Assembly: GCA_946407235.1 (NCBI GenBank)
Contig: CAMJNF010000008.1
Location: 1 to 36,258 of the forward strand
DNA length: 36,258 bases
Origin: an uncultured Fibrobacter sp.
GTDB lineage: Bacteria; Fibrobacterota; Fibrobacteria; Fibrobacterales; Fibrobacteraceae
Reading direction: 5' to 3'
Positions 8,248 to 15,923 of the stretch are shown here, one piece after another (the stretch's first letter is position 1; each line of letters starts with the position of its first letter). The notes under the pieces were generated by a model. The model was not told where the DNA came from. It made no database searches and saw only the letters and a list, made by a program, of their open reading frames with translations. The position numbers and the translations under genes are program-made.

Positions 8248-8275
8248 ATTCTGAGCGGTGTAAACCGCGAAGAAT
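8248..8275. repeat. Intergenic palindromic repeat (ATTCT...AGAAT type)
   Basis: Hairpin with arms ATTCT and AGAAT, a symmetric GA/GA internal loop, then GCGGT-GTAA-ACCGC. Read on the minus strand the element ends in GAATGAC, which groups it with the other ATGAC-ending repeats of this window. Confidence 0.65.
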
Positions 8276-8308
8276 CCAGTCAAGTCAGACGGACTTAGAA
8301 TTCAGTAA

Positions 8309-8341
8309 AAAGGCGATGCCGGCACAAGGCCGGCATGACAA
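8309..8341. repeat. Intergenic palindromic repeat, ACAAG-loop type, copy 1
   Basis: AAAAAGGCG is followed by a perfect 8-bp hairpin, ATGCCGGC-ACAAG-GCCGGCAT (8316-8336), then GACAA. A second copy at 15814-15848 keeps the flanks and loop but has a different, still fully paired stem. Confidence 0.75.
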
Positions 8342-8416
8342 CTAAGAAAACGGAGATGGCAATACTAGCACTTACCCCTGCGGGGCGGCATTGTAAAAGA
8401 GCAAAATGACAAAAAT

Positions 8417-8920
8417 CTAATCTATCCTACTAACAGACTGCAACCGAATGGAGTTTAAGTCTCGACCAAAAGAGCCAGGTTCAAAACTATAAATCACGCT
8501 GACCTTAGCCCTATCACTTTTTGCAGATAAAAGCTGCGAAGCCATAACTGCCGCACCAAACACATTTGCGTTACCAGACCCCGGCGACAAAACTAAACGT
8601 AATTTATTATTTGGATGATTATAGTCTAAACCGCTTGGTTGATTTTGTATCGGAAAATAGGTTGTCATCTTTGTTGTATAAAATTCAGATTCGCGACAAT
8701 CCGCATTCTTTCCCAACCAGAAAACAACCATTCCGGTAGGCTGACTCTCTAATCTACACACATAACCAGTTTGTTCACACTGATCATTCTTTATATAGAT
8801 TCCAGGCGCAAGTGTTGCACCAGATGTATTGCATCGATTATCGTCATCATACACTGGTCCATCAGCTTGTGCTAATGAAAAGCATACAGTGATTGTAATT
8901 AATAGAAGGTTTAATTTCAT
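8417..8920 (-). CDS. Secreted protein of unknown function
   Basis: 167 residues with an N-terminal signal peptide (MKLNLLLITITVCFSLAQA) and no lipobox cysteine at the cleavage site. The mature part has four cysteines (NRCNTS, DQCEQT, YVCRLE, ADCRES), so disulfides are likely. No family is recognised. It starts 19 bp after the lipoprotein gene with a clear AAAGGA ribosome site and is the last gene of the AT-rich protease operon. A role alongside the protease is suggested only by position. Confidence 0.7.
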   Translation of the reverse strand: MKLNLLLITITVCFSLAQADGPVYDDDNRCNTSGATLAPGIYIKNDQCEQTGYVCRLESQPTGMVVFWLGKNADCRESEFYTTKMTTYFPIQNQPSGLDYNHPNNKLRLVLSPGSGNANVFGAAVMASQLLSAKSDRAKVSVIYSFEPGSFGRDLNSIRLQSVSRID

Positions 8921-8939
8921 AAAGTTTCCTTTTTGTTAA

Positions 8940-9575
8940 TCATAAATCAATACACCAAATATTTTTTCGTTTTACCCCATCCAACGAAGGAATACTAGAA
9001 AAATTATATGTTCCATCATATCGGATTAAGCACGAATAAAGTAAAACACATTTATACGATTCAACAACACATAATGCATTATATGAATTAAATTTGCTAT
9101 ACACAACATAATGGCTGAATTTAATCTGTGATTTATCGCCTTCATCGTAATAGCTTACATAATCTTTTTCTATAGATTTTTCAAATTTATTCAAGCAAAA
9201 AGTTCCCTTTATACTACTATTAGAAAAATCCAATTTTTCACAAATAGAAATCTTTACAGAATCAGTTTCCAAAGTCCAAACAGAATCCACAACAACATCC
9301 TCATCGCCGTTAGAATACAAATACAAATCAACAGGATTCATGCCTCGTTCAAGATGATAGACACCCTCATTAGGATCCATCCATTCTATACCAAAATAAA
9401 GATTGCCACTTTTACCGCAATGCACTGTATTAGAATCAAAACTCATCCCCACATTCATATCACCATCTGAACAGTCCATGCCCACAACAACCTCATTATC
9501 ATAGAGGTTTTCTCCATCATCGCACCCCAAAATGGTTAGCGATAAAAATATTGCTATGAATATGAATCTTTTCAT
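8940..9575 (-). CDS. Lipoprotein of unknown function in the protease operon
   Basis: 211 residues. The lipoprotein signal is MKRFIFIAIFLSLTILGC, acylated Cys18, followed by the acidic stretch DDGENLYDNE. The mature part is rich in Tyr, Asn and Ser and has several cysteines (e.g. MDCSDGDMN, VHCGKSGN, KISICEKL, GTFCLNK). I recognise no domain. The ATG overlaps the stop of the protease gene by 4 bp (ATGA) and has an AAGGAG site inside the protease coding sequence, so the two are coupled. A cofactor, inhibitor or anchor of the protease is possible but unproven. Confidence 0.75.
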   Translation of the reverse strand: MKRFIFIAIFLSLTILGCDDGENLYDNEVVVGMDCSDGDMNVGMSFDSNTVHCGKSGNLYFGIEWMDPNEGVYHLERGMNPVDLYLYSNGDEDVVVDSVWTLETDSVKISICEKLDFSNSSIKGTFCLNKFEKSIEKDYVSYYDEGDKSQIKFSHYVVYSKFNSYNALCVVESYKCVLLYSCLIRYDGTYNFSSIPSLDGVKRKNIWCIDL

Positions 9576-12500
9576 TTTCTTCTCCTTACATCGTTAAGCA
9601 AAGGGTATAAGACTTCATACGGCATATGTTCAACCTTTTCTATCGCATACCCCCATCCCTGTTGATTGTCATCATTACTTTCAAGAACAACCTTTAGTGT
9701 ATTCGTCCCAACAGTCACAGTTTTTCCTGCAAGTTCAGAACCCGTATATGCACTAATCAGTTTACCGGTACCATCATAAAGATAAATCCAATCCCCCGGA
9801 GCCACATATGTTCTAGAATCAAAGGTAACATAATTTTCCATGTAATCACCCAATTCATGAACGCATGAGCTAGATTTATTCTTCAAGTAAGGATGATCAT
9901 CATTAAAACATGTCGGTTCCTCTAGTTTAAAATCACTAACAATGGATGCCACTTGTGCAAAGCCATCGGTACTATTACCTGTTACAACTTTATATCCTTC
10001 AACAACAACTTGCCATTCTCCAGTTTCGAGCAGTTCATCTTCAAACCTACCTTCGACATCAACAACTTCTACATTATTCAGATGGTCGAAACATGAACGG
10101 AAAACAGAAGAGTCTTGACATTCCTTATACGCCGTCTTTTGTGCTTCTTCAAGCTTTATTTTTTCGAACCCCCATGTTCTATACAGTAAGCCATTCAAAT
10201 AGTCCTTACCTCTTATAGGCTTAAAATCACTATCATACTCCAAAGCTTCTGTAGGTAGAGAATCCAATTTCCATGGATAAAAACGTTTACCCGATGGGGA
10301 TACAAGATACATATCCAAATCATTAACAAGTTTTGACTTTGTAAAATTTTCCACAGAGACAGCTTCAATTGAAGGAACAGCATCATCCCAAACAAGGGTG
10401 ACCCTTGCTTTTGAAGCTTTCACTCCTGCAGGAATGTTAAATGTCCATTTTTTCACCATTCCATTATAGATTTCAAATTCTCGAAATCTTTCAAACTTTT
10501 GTGTTGTAGCATCATAACCATCTATAATATCCAGAGCACCCTTGGCATTGACACTGCCCCAACCCGTTATAAAATCAGGACCTTTCCCATATGAAACCAA
10601 AGCGTCAGTATCATAAGGCATTTTTAAAACATCTACGCTTGTTCGATAAACATCAACATTTATTGCATCCATAATTCCATACATGTCATCCGCCGAATGA
10701 ATTAATATAGCCTTGGTTGTCGAATTTCTCATGGAGAATTTTTCCAAAGACAATCCTGTTTTTTTCCAAAACTTCTGATACATCAATGCGACAATTCCTG
10801 TAACAATAGGGGCAGCTGCAGATGTTCCCGAAAAATAATCATAATCAGCATCACAATTTTCCATTGTTCCTTTAAGCACAGTTGTTGCAGCAACAATATT
10901 TTTAGAGTCACCATTCGCCATCACATCTGGTTTTATACGTCCATCCCAAGTAGGCCCCATACTGGAAAAAGCAGAAACCCGATTTGTCAAGGCATTTATA
11001 GAACCAACTGTAACAGTATTTTTAAAAGGAGCCATTATTGAATGAAAACCTTTCGGTGTACCATATTGCGCGTCTGTTCCATTATTTCCCGCAGCTTGAA
11101 CAACAGTCTTTACCAGATAATCTCCACTTTCTGTAAACACACTCCAATTTTTAAAAATCATCTCATCAAATTTTCTAACATTCTCTCCATAATAAAAGGA
11201 TCTAGCATCGCACTTAGAACAAACATATACCTTGTCTTTTTCATTCCAAATATGCGAATGATTCACCACATGCCCATATTGTTTGTTATATATATAACCT
11301 AAAGAAAAAAACTTTACTTTGGGAGCAATTCCCCTAAACATGGAGTTTGGAGACCCGGCTCCATTTCCACCAACAACACCAGCAACTCTCGAGCCATGAG
11401 CGGCCCCTCCCACAACAGCATAATTCCAATCATGTTCTGCACACTCTTCATTATAGAAAGGAGACAACCGAGGAACAAAACCACCCTTTTGCTCATAGAA
11501 TTCCTGAAACGCCGGATTAAAAAAATCTATACCACTATCATAAATACCAACAATTATTCCCTCCCCATTATATTCTTCTCCATTCAGCCATGTCGTCGTT
11601 TTTATATTTTCTTTTAACGCAGCTTTCCACGCTGGAGTATTTTGCAATTCCAACAAATGCATTTTTTCATAGACATTGCTATTAAAAAATTGGACATCGT
11701 TAATCGAATTTTTTTCACTTTCATCAAGAGGTTCTCCCACCGTCTCCGTTGCCAAATTCCTCACATTTTGATTTCGCGACAGGCATTGTACAGAATCCCT
11801 TGGAACAGTAGCCAAAACAATTTGACGGTCTATCAAAGCATCCGAGCCTCCACACGATTTTACAATATCCTTGCAAGCAAACATGCCCACGTCAGGCCAG
11901 CACATCACTTCCAGCTTATATGAAAGTTTTTCTTCTACCACTTCCTCGCATGAACCACCCTCTTGGCAAACACGTTTTTTCTCATACAAATCATCGTTTC
12001 CTAAAATCAAAGAAAGAGATGTCGTGTCATCTACAGAAAATGCATTATAAAATCCAGACAACTGTTGCTGAAGCGATTTCACACTAACCGGAACAGAAGC
12101 CCTGCTGAACAAGAGCGATTGTCCTAGATAAGTGGATACATCAATGACATCGACCCCCTTCGCTTTCAAAGAATCCTTTTCGTTCTTTGTAAATACGGAA
12201 TCTTTCAAAATCCAAAAACGCCCCTGAGGCATAACCTTATCATCGCCATCTCTGAATTTTTCTATCACCTGATGTTTATTGCGGCTATTCCAAACAACTT
12301 CACCGGTTCCATTAGAACCATCAAGTGGATTATACCCCCAAAGAATGTTATAGTTACCATCATAAACCGCCATGAAGAAATTTTTTTCTTTAACAGTGGC
12401 CTTTTTCTGATACGAATAATCCCTGCTACAATCCCAAGCAGCCCAATCTTTGCGATGCAAACGGAAATTCAGCTTAACGGATTTGCCGGGACGTAACAAG

Positions 12501-12886
12501 CCCTTCATTTTCAAATTTACAACAGTATATTTTCCAACAGATTTAATCAACGTATCAACTTTAAATGGACTCGACACATCATCAACCGTAACACGGAGCA
12601 TCGAATCCAAGTCATAATTTCCAGTTCGCATTCCACTACAACCTGGATCATTTGCATTTATTTCACAATATTGGATATTTGTATTTTCAGCAAAATAACG
12701 AACAATGGGATTTGATATAGATTTAGCAGATACATTGGTAAGAGTAACTCTGTACTCAACCCAATTCCATTCGGTCCTAGGGCGTTCGCTTTTCAAAACA
12801 ACAGACAAAGAATCACTAGCCATCATCATTGAAGGCAAGAATACAACAAAAGCAATTATTTTAATAAGTAGTTTCAGTTCAGTCAT
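9572..12886 (-). CDS. Large secreted subtilisin-like (S8) serine protease with CBM3-like N-terminal domain
   Basis: I start at the ATG at 12886, which gives a signal peptide (MTELKLLIKIIAFVVFLPSMMMA) and 1104 residues; the frame runs 23 codons further upstream but those look like leader. Residues about 30-160 look like a CBM3-type cellulose-binding sandwich (PIVRYFAENTN; LRPGKSVKLNFRLHRKDW; DYSY). The peptidase domain has all four S8 residues: Asp450 in GIYDSGID, His497 in HGSRVAG, Asn601 in AAGNNG and Ser689 in SGTSAAAP. A convertase P-domain-like sandwich follows (KARVTLVWDD, NDLDMYLVSPSG). Near the end is a CUB-like segment (WIYLYDGTGKLISAYTGSEL). No T9SS tail is obvious. It heads an operon with the two small exported proteins, and codon use is more AT-rich than in flanking genes. 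Confidence 0.92.
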   Translation of the reverse strand: MTELKLLIKIIAFVVFLPSMMMASDSLSVVLKSERPRTEWNWVEYRVTLTNVSAKSISNPIVRYFAENTNIQYCEINANDPGCSGMRTGNYDLDSMLRVTVDDVSSPFKVDTLIKSVGKYTVVNLKMKGLLRPGKSVKLNFRLHRKDWAAWDCSRDYSYQKKATVKEKNFFMAVYDGNYNILWGYNPLDGSNGTGEVVWNSRNKHQVIEKFRDGDDKVMPQGRFWILKDSVFTKNEKDSLKAKGVDVIDVSTYLGQSLLFSRASVPVSVKSLQQQLSGFYNAFSVDDTTSLSLILGNDDLYEKKRVCQEGGSCEEVVEEKLSYKLEVMCWPDVGMFACKDIVKSCGGSDALIDRQIVLATVPRDSVQCLSRNQNVRNLATETVGEPLDESEKNSINDVQFFNSNVYEKMHLLELQNTPAWKAALKENIKTTTWLNGEEYNGEGIIVGIYDSGIDFFNPAFQEFYEQKGGFVPRLSPFYNEECAEHDWNYAVVGGAAHGSRVAGVVGGNGAGSPNSMFRGIAPKVKFFSLGYIYNKQYGHVVNHSHIWNEKDKVYVCSKCDARSFYYGENVRKFDEMIFKNWSVFTESGDYLVKTVVQAAGNNGTDAQYGTPKGFHSIMAPFKNTVTVGSINALTNRVSAFSSMGPTWDGRIKPDVMANGDSKNIVAATTVLKGTMENCDADYDYFSGTSAAAPIVTGIVALMYQKFWKKTGLSLEKFSMRNSTTKAILIHSADDMYGIMDAINVDVYRTSVDVLKMPYDTDALVSYGKGPDFITGWGSVNAKGALDIIDGYDATTQKFERFREFEIYNGMVKKWTFNIPAGVKASKARVTLVWDDAVPSIEAVSVENFTKSKLVNDLDMYLVSPSGKRFYPWKLDSLPTEALEYDSDFKPIRGKDYLNGLLYRTWGFEKIKLEEAQKTAYKECQDSSVFRSCFDHLNNVEVVDVEGRFEDELLETGEWQVVVEGYKVVTGNSTDGFAQVASIVSDFKLEEPTCFNDDHPYLKNKSSSCVHELGDYMENYVTFDSRTYVAPGDWIYLYDGTGKLISAYTGSELAGKTVTVGTNTLKVVLESNDDNQQGWGYAIEKVEHMPYEVLYPLLNDVRRRK

Positions 12887-13005
12887 TTCAACATTTTTTC
12901 TCACACGCAATACTATATTACAAATTAAATTTAGTTTAAGTTGTATATAAATCAAAGTTAGTTTTTTTACAAATTATACAAACGCAACGGCGTGCGGGGA
13001 GGCAT

Positions 13006-13035
13006 AAAAAAAAGCGCCCTCGCGAAAACGGGGGC
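13006..13035 (-). terminator. Rho-independent terminator of the 13132-15027 gene
   Basis: On the minus strand a 7-bp stem with one mismatch (GCCCCCG, loop TTTTCG, CGAGGGC) is followed by GC and eight T (13013-13006). The rest of the 12887-13131 gap holds the AT-rich leader of the protease gene and a degenerate GATCCCGG...GGATGAC repeat at 13070-13097. Confidence 0.7.
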
Positions 13036-13131
13036 ATCTATAAGCATAGAGCAAGAACGAGATTTAATGGATCCCGGCGCGATGCTCCAGGATGACGCCG
13101 TAAAGCAGGCATCATTTATACAATATATCAC

Positions 13132-15027
13132 TTACCCTTGCGGGGCGGCGGCTTTCTTGCTCAAGACCTTGATTTCTTGAATAAACGAAAGATCAAGCGA
13201 GAATTTTTCTTCCTTGCCGCTTTCCTGGATTTCAACCATCGACGGGGATTTCGCCAAATGGAGCGCATGTACGTAGAACATCTTTTCTTCGAGCTTCGCG
13301 TTTCGCTTGGTCTTGTCCATAATCTTTGCAGCAAGCGGAGTGCCCACAGTCTTTGCATAACGGAGGACTTTCACGAGATCGAACGTACTCAGCTTCTGAT
13401 AAACGCTACCGTACTTAGTAGAATCCATCGTTGCCTGGGCAGAGGCTTCGTCCGCTTCATCGCGCAAGTCATAATCGATCTTCTTGGATTCCGGCCATGC
13501 AATTGCAAATTCGGCACGCCATTCATCCTGCGATGCAGGCGTACGGTTTTCGTTCGATTCTCCTGCACACGGGAAGAATCCGTAGTTTTCGAGAATCTCG
13601 AGTGCACGCGGTTCCTTTTCGGAATTCAGAATAAAGCCGTAACCCGGAATGTATTCTTCGGTGCATTCCATGAACTGCGGGAATCGAGAAAGTTCGCTCA
13701 GCACTTCGGCACTTTCCACCTTCAAAAGGCGGGCCGTACGCACCTTCGCACCGTAGAACGAAGCATTCCATTCGGCAAGCGTCGAAGACACGTTCTCAGG
13801 AGGCTTGATCCAGTTGCGGAGATTTTCCACTTCGGATTCCGGGAAGCCGCACTTGAGGCCTGCCACGTACGTATCTTTTTCGAGCGTGAAGCAGAGGAAC
13901 GTTTCATCGTTCTTGACTTTGGCAAGGCATGCGAGAGAGTAAAGCACGCGAGGAGCCATACCCGTCGAGACAACCAAGTCGAAGTTCGGGAGTGCAGTAA
14001 GATTCGCTTCGGGGATAGAGGCAATCGATGTATCAAGCCAATCCCTGCCGGACTTGCTCAACACAACGGAAGTAACCTTGTTCTGAGCCATGCGGAAATC
14101 GACAAGGCCCAAAATCCAAAGTTCGCAAAGCGGGCGCGGCATGAACTCCCATGGCAGCACCTTGCTCTTTTCTTGCAAGCGATAAGACGGATCCATCACC
14201 CAGAAAAGGTAAGAAGCGTCAGCGGCAGAGAGGCCATCGCCAATTCCGTTCAGCAAGCGAGCGCAAAGATCGCGATCCCCGTGGAAACGTTCCTTAATCC
14301 ACCAACCAATCACATCCTGATGGAGACGGAAACCATTCTTGTGAATAAAGTCAATTGCATCCGCGGATGGGAGCAAGAAGGTATTCTCGCGTTCGAGCCA
14401 GCCATTCTGCACGAGGAAACTGAAAATGAGCGAGATTTCCTGTTCGCAGGCCTTTTCGGATGCGTGGCGAGAAGCGGTAAACACTTCGGCGCAGATCTGG
14501 CGGCCACGGCGGTGCAGCGTTCCGTTCGTATTGATGCGGAGCTGCTTCTTTTTTGCGTTTGCGAGCACGACGCAAATATGCCAGTCCAAGAGGTTCTGGT
14601 ACGAAATGAGCGGGGATACCGTGTCGATTTCGCCTTCGGGCTTGACTTCAAAGCATCCGATAAAATCGCTAAAGCCCATGTAAATCGGGGTGCCACCCAC
14701 GAAGGAGCGGTAAAGCACGTATTCGCGGCACATCGTGAGGAGGAACGTCTGGAGTTCGCGGTTCTTGCTCACAGGAACCGTCAGTCGAAGTTCATTAAAC
14801 GCAAGTCCCCTGGAGCCGCTATTATAAATCAAGTTCAGGCAGCGGCGCTGCCACAATTCCATCTTGGAAAAGAGTCCCGCAACGCGTTCCTTGTCGGAAT
14901 AGTAAGAGAGCGTTTCGGACTGGATGAGAGCATTGTTTAAAAGGCCCTTTTTGCCGAACGCCTTAGCATGGGCGTTACGAAGCAAGGGCTTGGACATTCC
15001 ATCAAAAAAAGCACTTAAATCAAACAT
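13132..15027 (-). CDS. Helicase-associated (XPB/Ssl2 N-terminal, Helicase_C_3) domain protein without a motor
   Basis: 631 residues, no signal peptide. At about 345-450 the segment LPNFDLVVSTGMAPRVLYSL, then FLCFTLEKDTYVAGLKCGFPESEVENLRNW and LAEWNASFYGAKVRTARLLK, matches the Helicase_C_3 domain found beside XPB-type helicases. There is no Walker A or DExH motif, so it is not a helicase itself. The N-terminal half has winged-helix-like segments (GSRGLAFNELRLTVPVSKNR). The likely role is a cytoplasmic DNA-linked function of unknown kind. The ATG has an AAGGTG site and a promoter candidate at 15080-15052; the gene appears monocistronic. The last codons (Ala-Ala-Ala-Pro-Gln-Gly-stop) lie in a short repeat also seen at 8371-8389. 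Confidence 0.75.
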   Translation of the reverse strand: MFDLSAFFDGMSKPLLRNAHAKAFGKKGLLNNALIQSETLSYYSDKERVAGLFSKMELWQRRCLNLIYNSGSRGLAFNELRLTVPVSKNRELQTFLLTMCREYVLYRSFVGGTPIYMGFSDFIGCFEVKPEGEIDTVSPLISYQNLLDWHICVVLANAKKKQLRINTNGTLHRRGRQICAEVFTASRHASEKACEQEISLIFSFLVQNGWLERENTFLLPSADAIDFIHKNGFRLHQDVIGWWIKERFHGDRDLCARLLNGIGDGLSAADASYLFWVMDPSYRLQEKSKVLPWEFMPRPLCELWILGLVDFRMAQNKVTSVVLSKSGRDWLDTSIASIPEANLTALPNFDLVVSTGMAPRVLYSLACLAKVKNDETFLCFTLEKDTYVAGLKCGFPESEVENLRNWIKPPENVSSTLAEWNASFYGAKVRTARLLKVESAEVLSELSRFPQFMECTEEYIPGYGFILNSEKEPRALEILENYGFFPCAGESNENRTPASQDEWRAEFAIAWPESKKIDYDLRDEADEASAQATMDSTKYGSVYQKLSTFDLVKVLRYAKTVGTPLAAKIMDKTKRNAKLEEKMFYVHALHLAKSPSMVEIQESGKEEKFSLDLSFIQEIKVLSKKAAAPQG

Positions 15028-15051
15028 TATGCACCTTAAAGCAGGGTGCCA

Positions 15052-15080
15052 AATATAATAAAAAATGAGCCGTTAGTTAA
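15052..15080 (-). promoter_or_regulatory. Promoter candidate for the 13132-15027 gene
   Basis: On the minus strand TTAACT (15080-15075) and TATATT (15057-15052) are separated by exactly 17 nt, about 25 bp before the start codon. The -10 box is identical to that of the strong promoter at 27489. Confidence 0.45.
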
Positions 15081-15107
15081 GGGGCTACACACGTGAACAG
15101 GTATGGG

Positions 15108-15140
15108 CAGTAGGAAGTAGGCGGTAGGAAGTAGGAAGTG
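15108..15140. repeat. Short tandem repeat (GTAGGAA units), copy 1
   Basis: Imperfect units of GTAGGAA and GTAGGCG, non-coding here. The same unit recurs at 27345-27375 in the same orientation, also upstream of a minus-strand gene. A further ATGAC-ending element (read on the minus strand, GGATCCCC...GAGGATGAC) lies at about 15166-15193. Confidence 0.65.
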
Positions 15141-15199
15141 AAAAGGGGTTTGTTGGGGGAGGGCTGTCATCCTCGACCGCTAGGGAGGGGATCCGAAGG

Positions 15200-15751
15200 T
15201 CACTCCTGATAGTAATCTTTTGTTGCGGGGGCGATTTCGCAACGGAGGATAGGATATTTAACATTTTTTGAAGTATTAAATGGTCGATTCATCGCAGAAT
15301 GGGCCGATTTCATATCAAGGCATGGGATATCTATAATTACAGTTTGACCTTTTCGAATTTTTGTAAAAGGTTCATAAACGCTTCCTGGTGGAATCCGGCA
15401 ACTATTCCGTTCTATGTATTCGGAGTCAACCCAGTGCAAGGCCATTGAATCTTTTTTTGTTAATTCCCGAATTTTTATGTAATGGGGACATTTCTTCTTC
15501 AAAAAATATTTTCCCTGATTGCTATAGATTTTATTATTCGGAGGGGCTAATTTAAAATGAATCTCATTAGAATCCATTTTTATGTAATACGGATGCAGCC
15601 CTCCCCCTAACCAACATTCATTTTGATATTGATGCGATACGCTCATATGCAAGCCTTTCAAGTCTGCATACAAAATTTCACCTTGACATAGACTTTCTGC
15701 AAATAAGAAAGCATTAAAACAAAAAAGAAATGTCAGAAATAATTTAGGCAT
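15200..15751 (-). CDS. Secreted protein of unknown function
   Basis: 183 residues with a signal peptide (MPKLFLTFLFCFNAFLFAES). The mature part has six cysteines (SLCQGE, NECWLGG, KKCPHYIK, NSCRIPP, IPCLDMK, LRCEIAP), which points to disulfides outside the cytoplasm. No family is recognised. It is flanked on both sides by repeat-filled gaps and appears to be a single-gene unit. Its AT-rich codon use is like the 8417-12886 operon and unlike its neighbours, so it may be acquired or fast evolving. Confidence 0.7.
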   Translation of the reverse strand: MPKLFLTFLFCFNAFLFAESLCQGEILYADLKGLHMSVSHQYQNECWLGGGLHPYYIKMDSNEIHFKLAPPNNKIYSNQGKYFLKKKCPHYIKIRELTKKDSMALHWVDSEYIERNSCRIPPGSVYEPFTKIRKGQTVIIDIPCLDMKSAHSAMNRPFNTSKNVKYPILRCEIAPATKDYYQE

Positions 15752-15813
15752 TTTTCATATTTCAGATACAGGCGGATTTTAAGAATATACAAAAAATTCG
15801 TTTGTTCCGATAC

Positions 15814-15848
15814 AAAAAGGAGATGCCGCAACAAGTGCGGCATGACAA
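15814..15848. repeat. Intergenic palindromic repeat, ACAAG-loop type, copy 2
   Basis: AAAAAGGAG precedes a perfect 8-bp hairpin, ATGCCGCA-ACAAG-TGCGGCAT (15823-15843), then GACAA. Compared with copy 1, both stem strands have changed together while the loop and flanks are kept. Confidence 0.75.
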
Positions 15849-15875
15849 TGCAAAGGGAATGTGTAAGGCGCCCCC

Positions 15876-15900
15876 GTCCCGGAACGGAGTCCGGGATGAC
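15876..15900. repeat. Intergenic palindromic repeat (TCCCGGA type)
   Basis: Perfect 7-bp hairpin TCCCGGA-ACGGAG-TCCGGGA (15877-15896) followed by TGAC. It lies 24 bases past the stop of the helicase gene. No T-tract follows on the minus strand (GACGGGGGC), so it is a repeat rather than a normal terminator. Confidence 0.65.
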
Positions 15901-15923
15901 TGTCCGGGGTGACAGTACAAGAT

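Noticed and set aside
8169..8416. CRISPR-like or tRNA content in the repeat-rich gap
   Set aside because: Repeats are of different kinds and not evenly spaced, and no tRNA arm sequences are visible here or elsewhere in the window.
13138..14940. Plus-strand open frame of 600 codons opposite the helicase-associated protein
   Set aside because: A mirror frame produced by the codon bias of the real gene; the minus frame has a ribosome site, promoter candidate, terminator and domain match.
15876..15900. Hairpin after dinG as a rho-independent terminator
   Set aside because: No T-tract follows in the direction of transcription and the sequence matches the dispersed repeat family.
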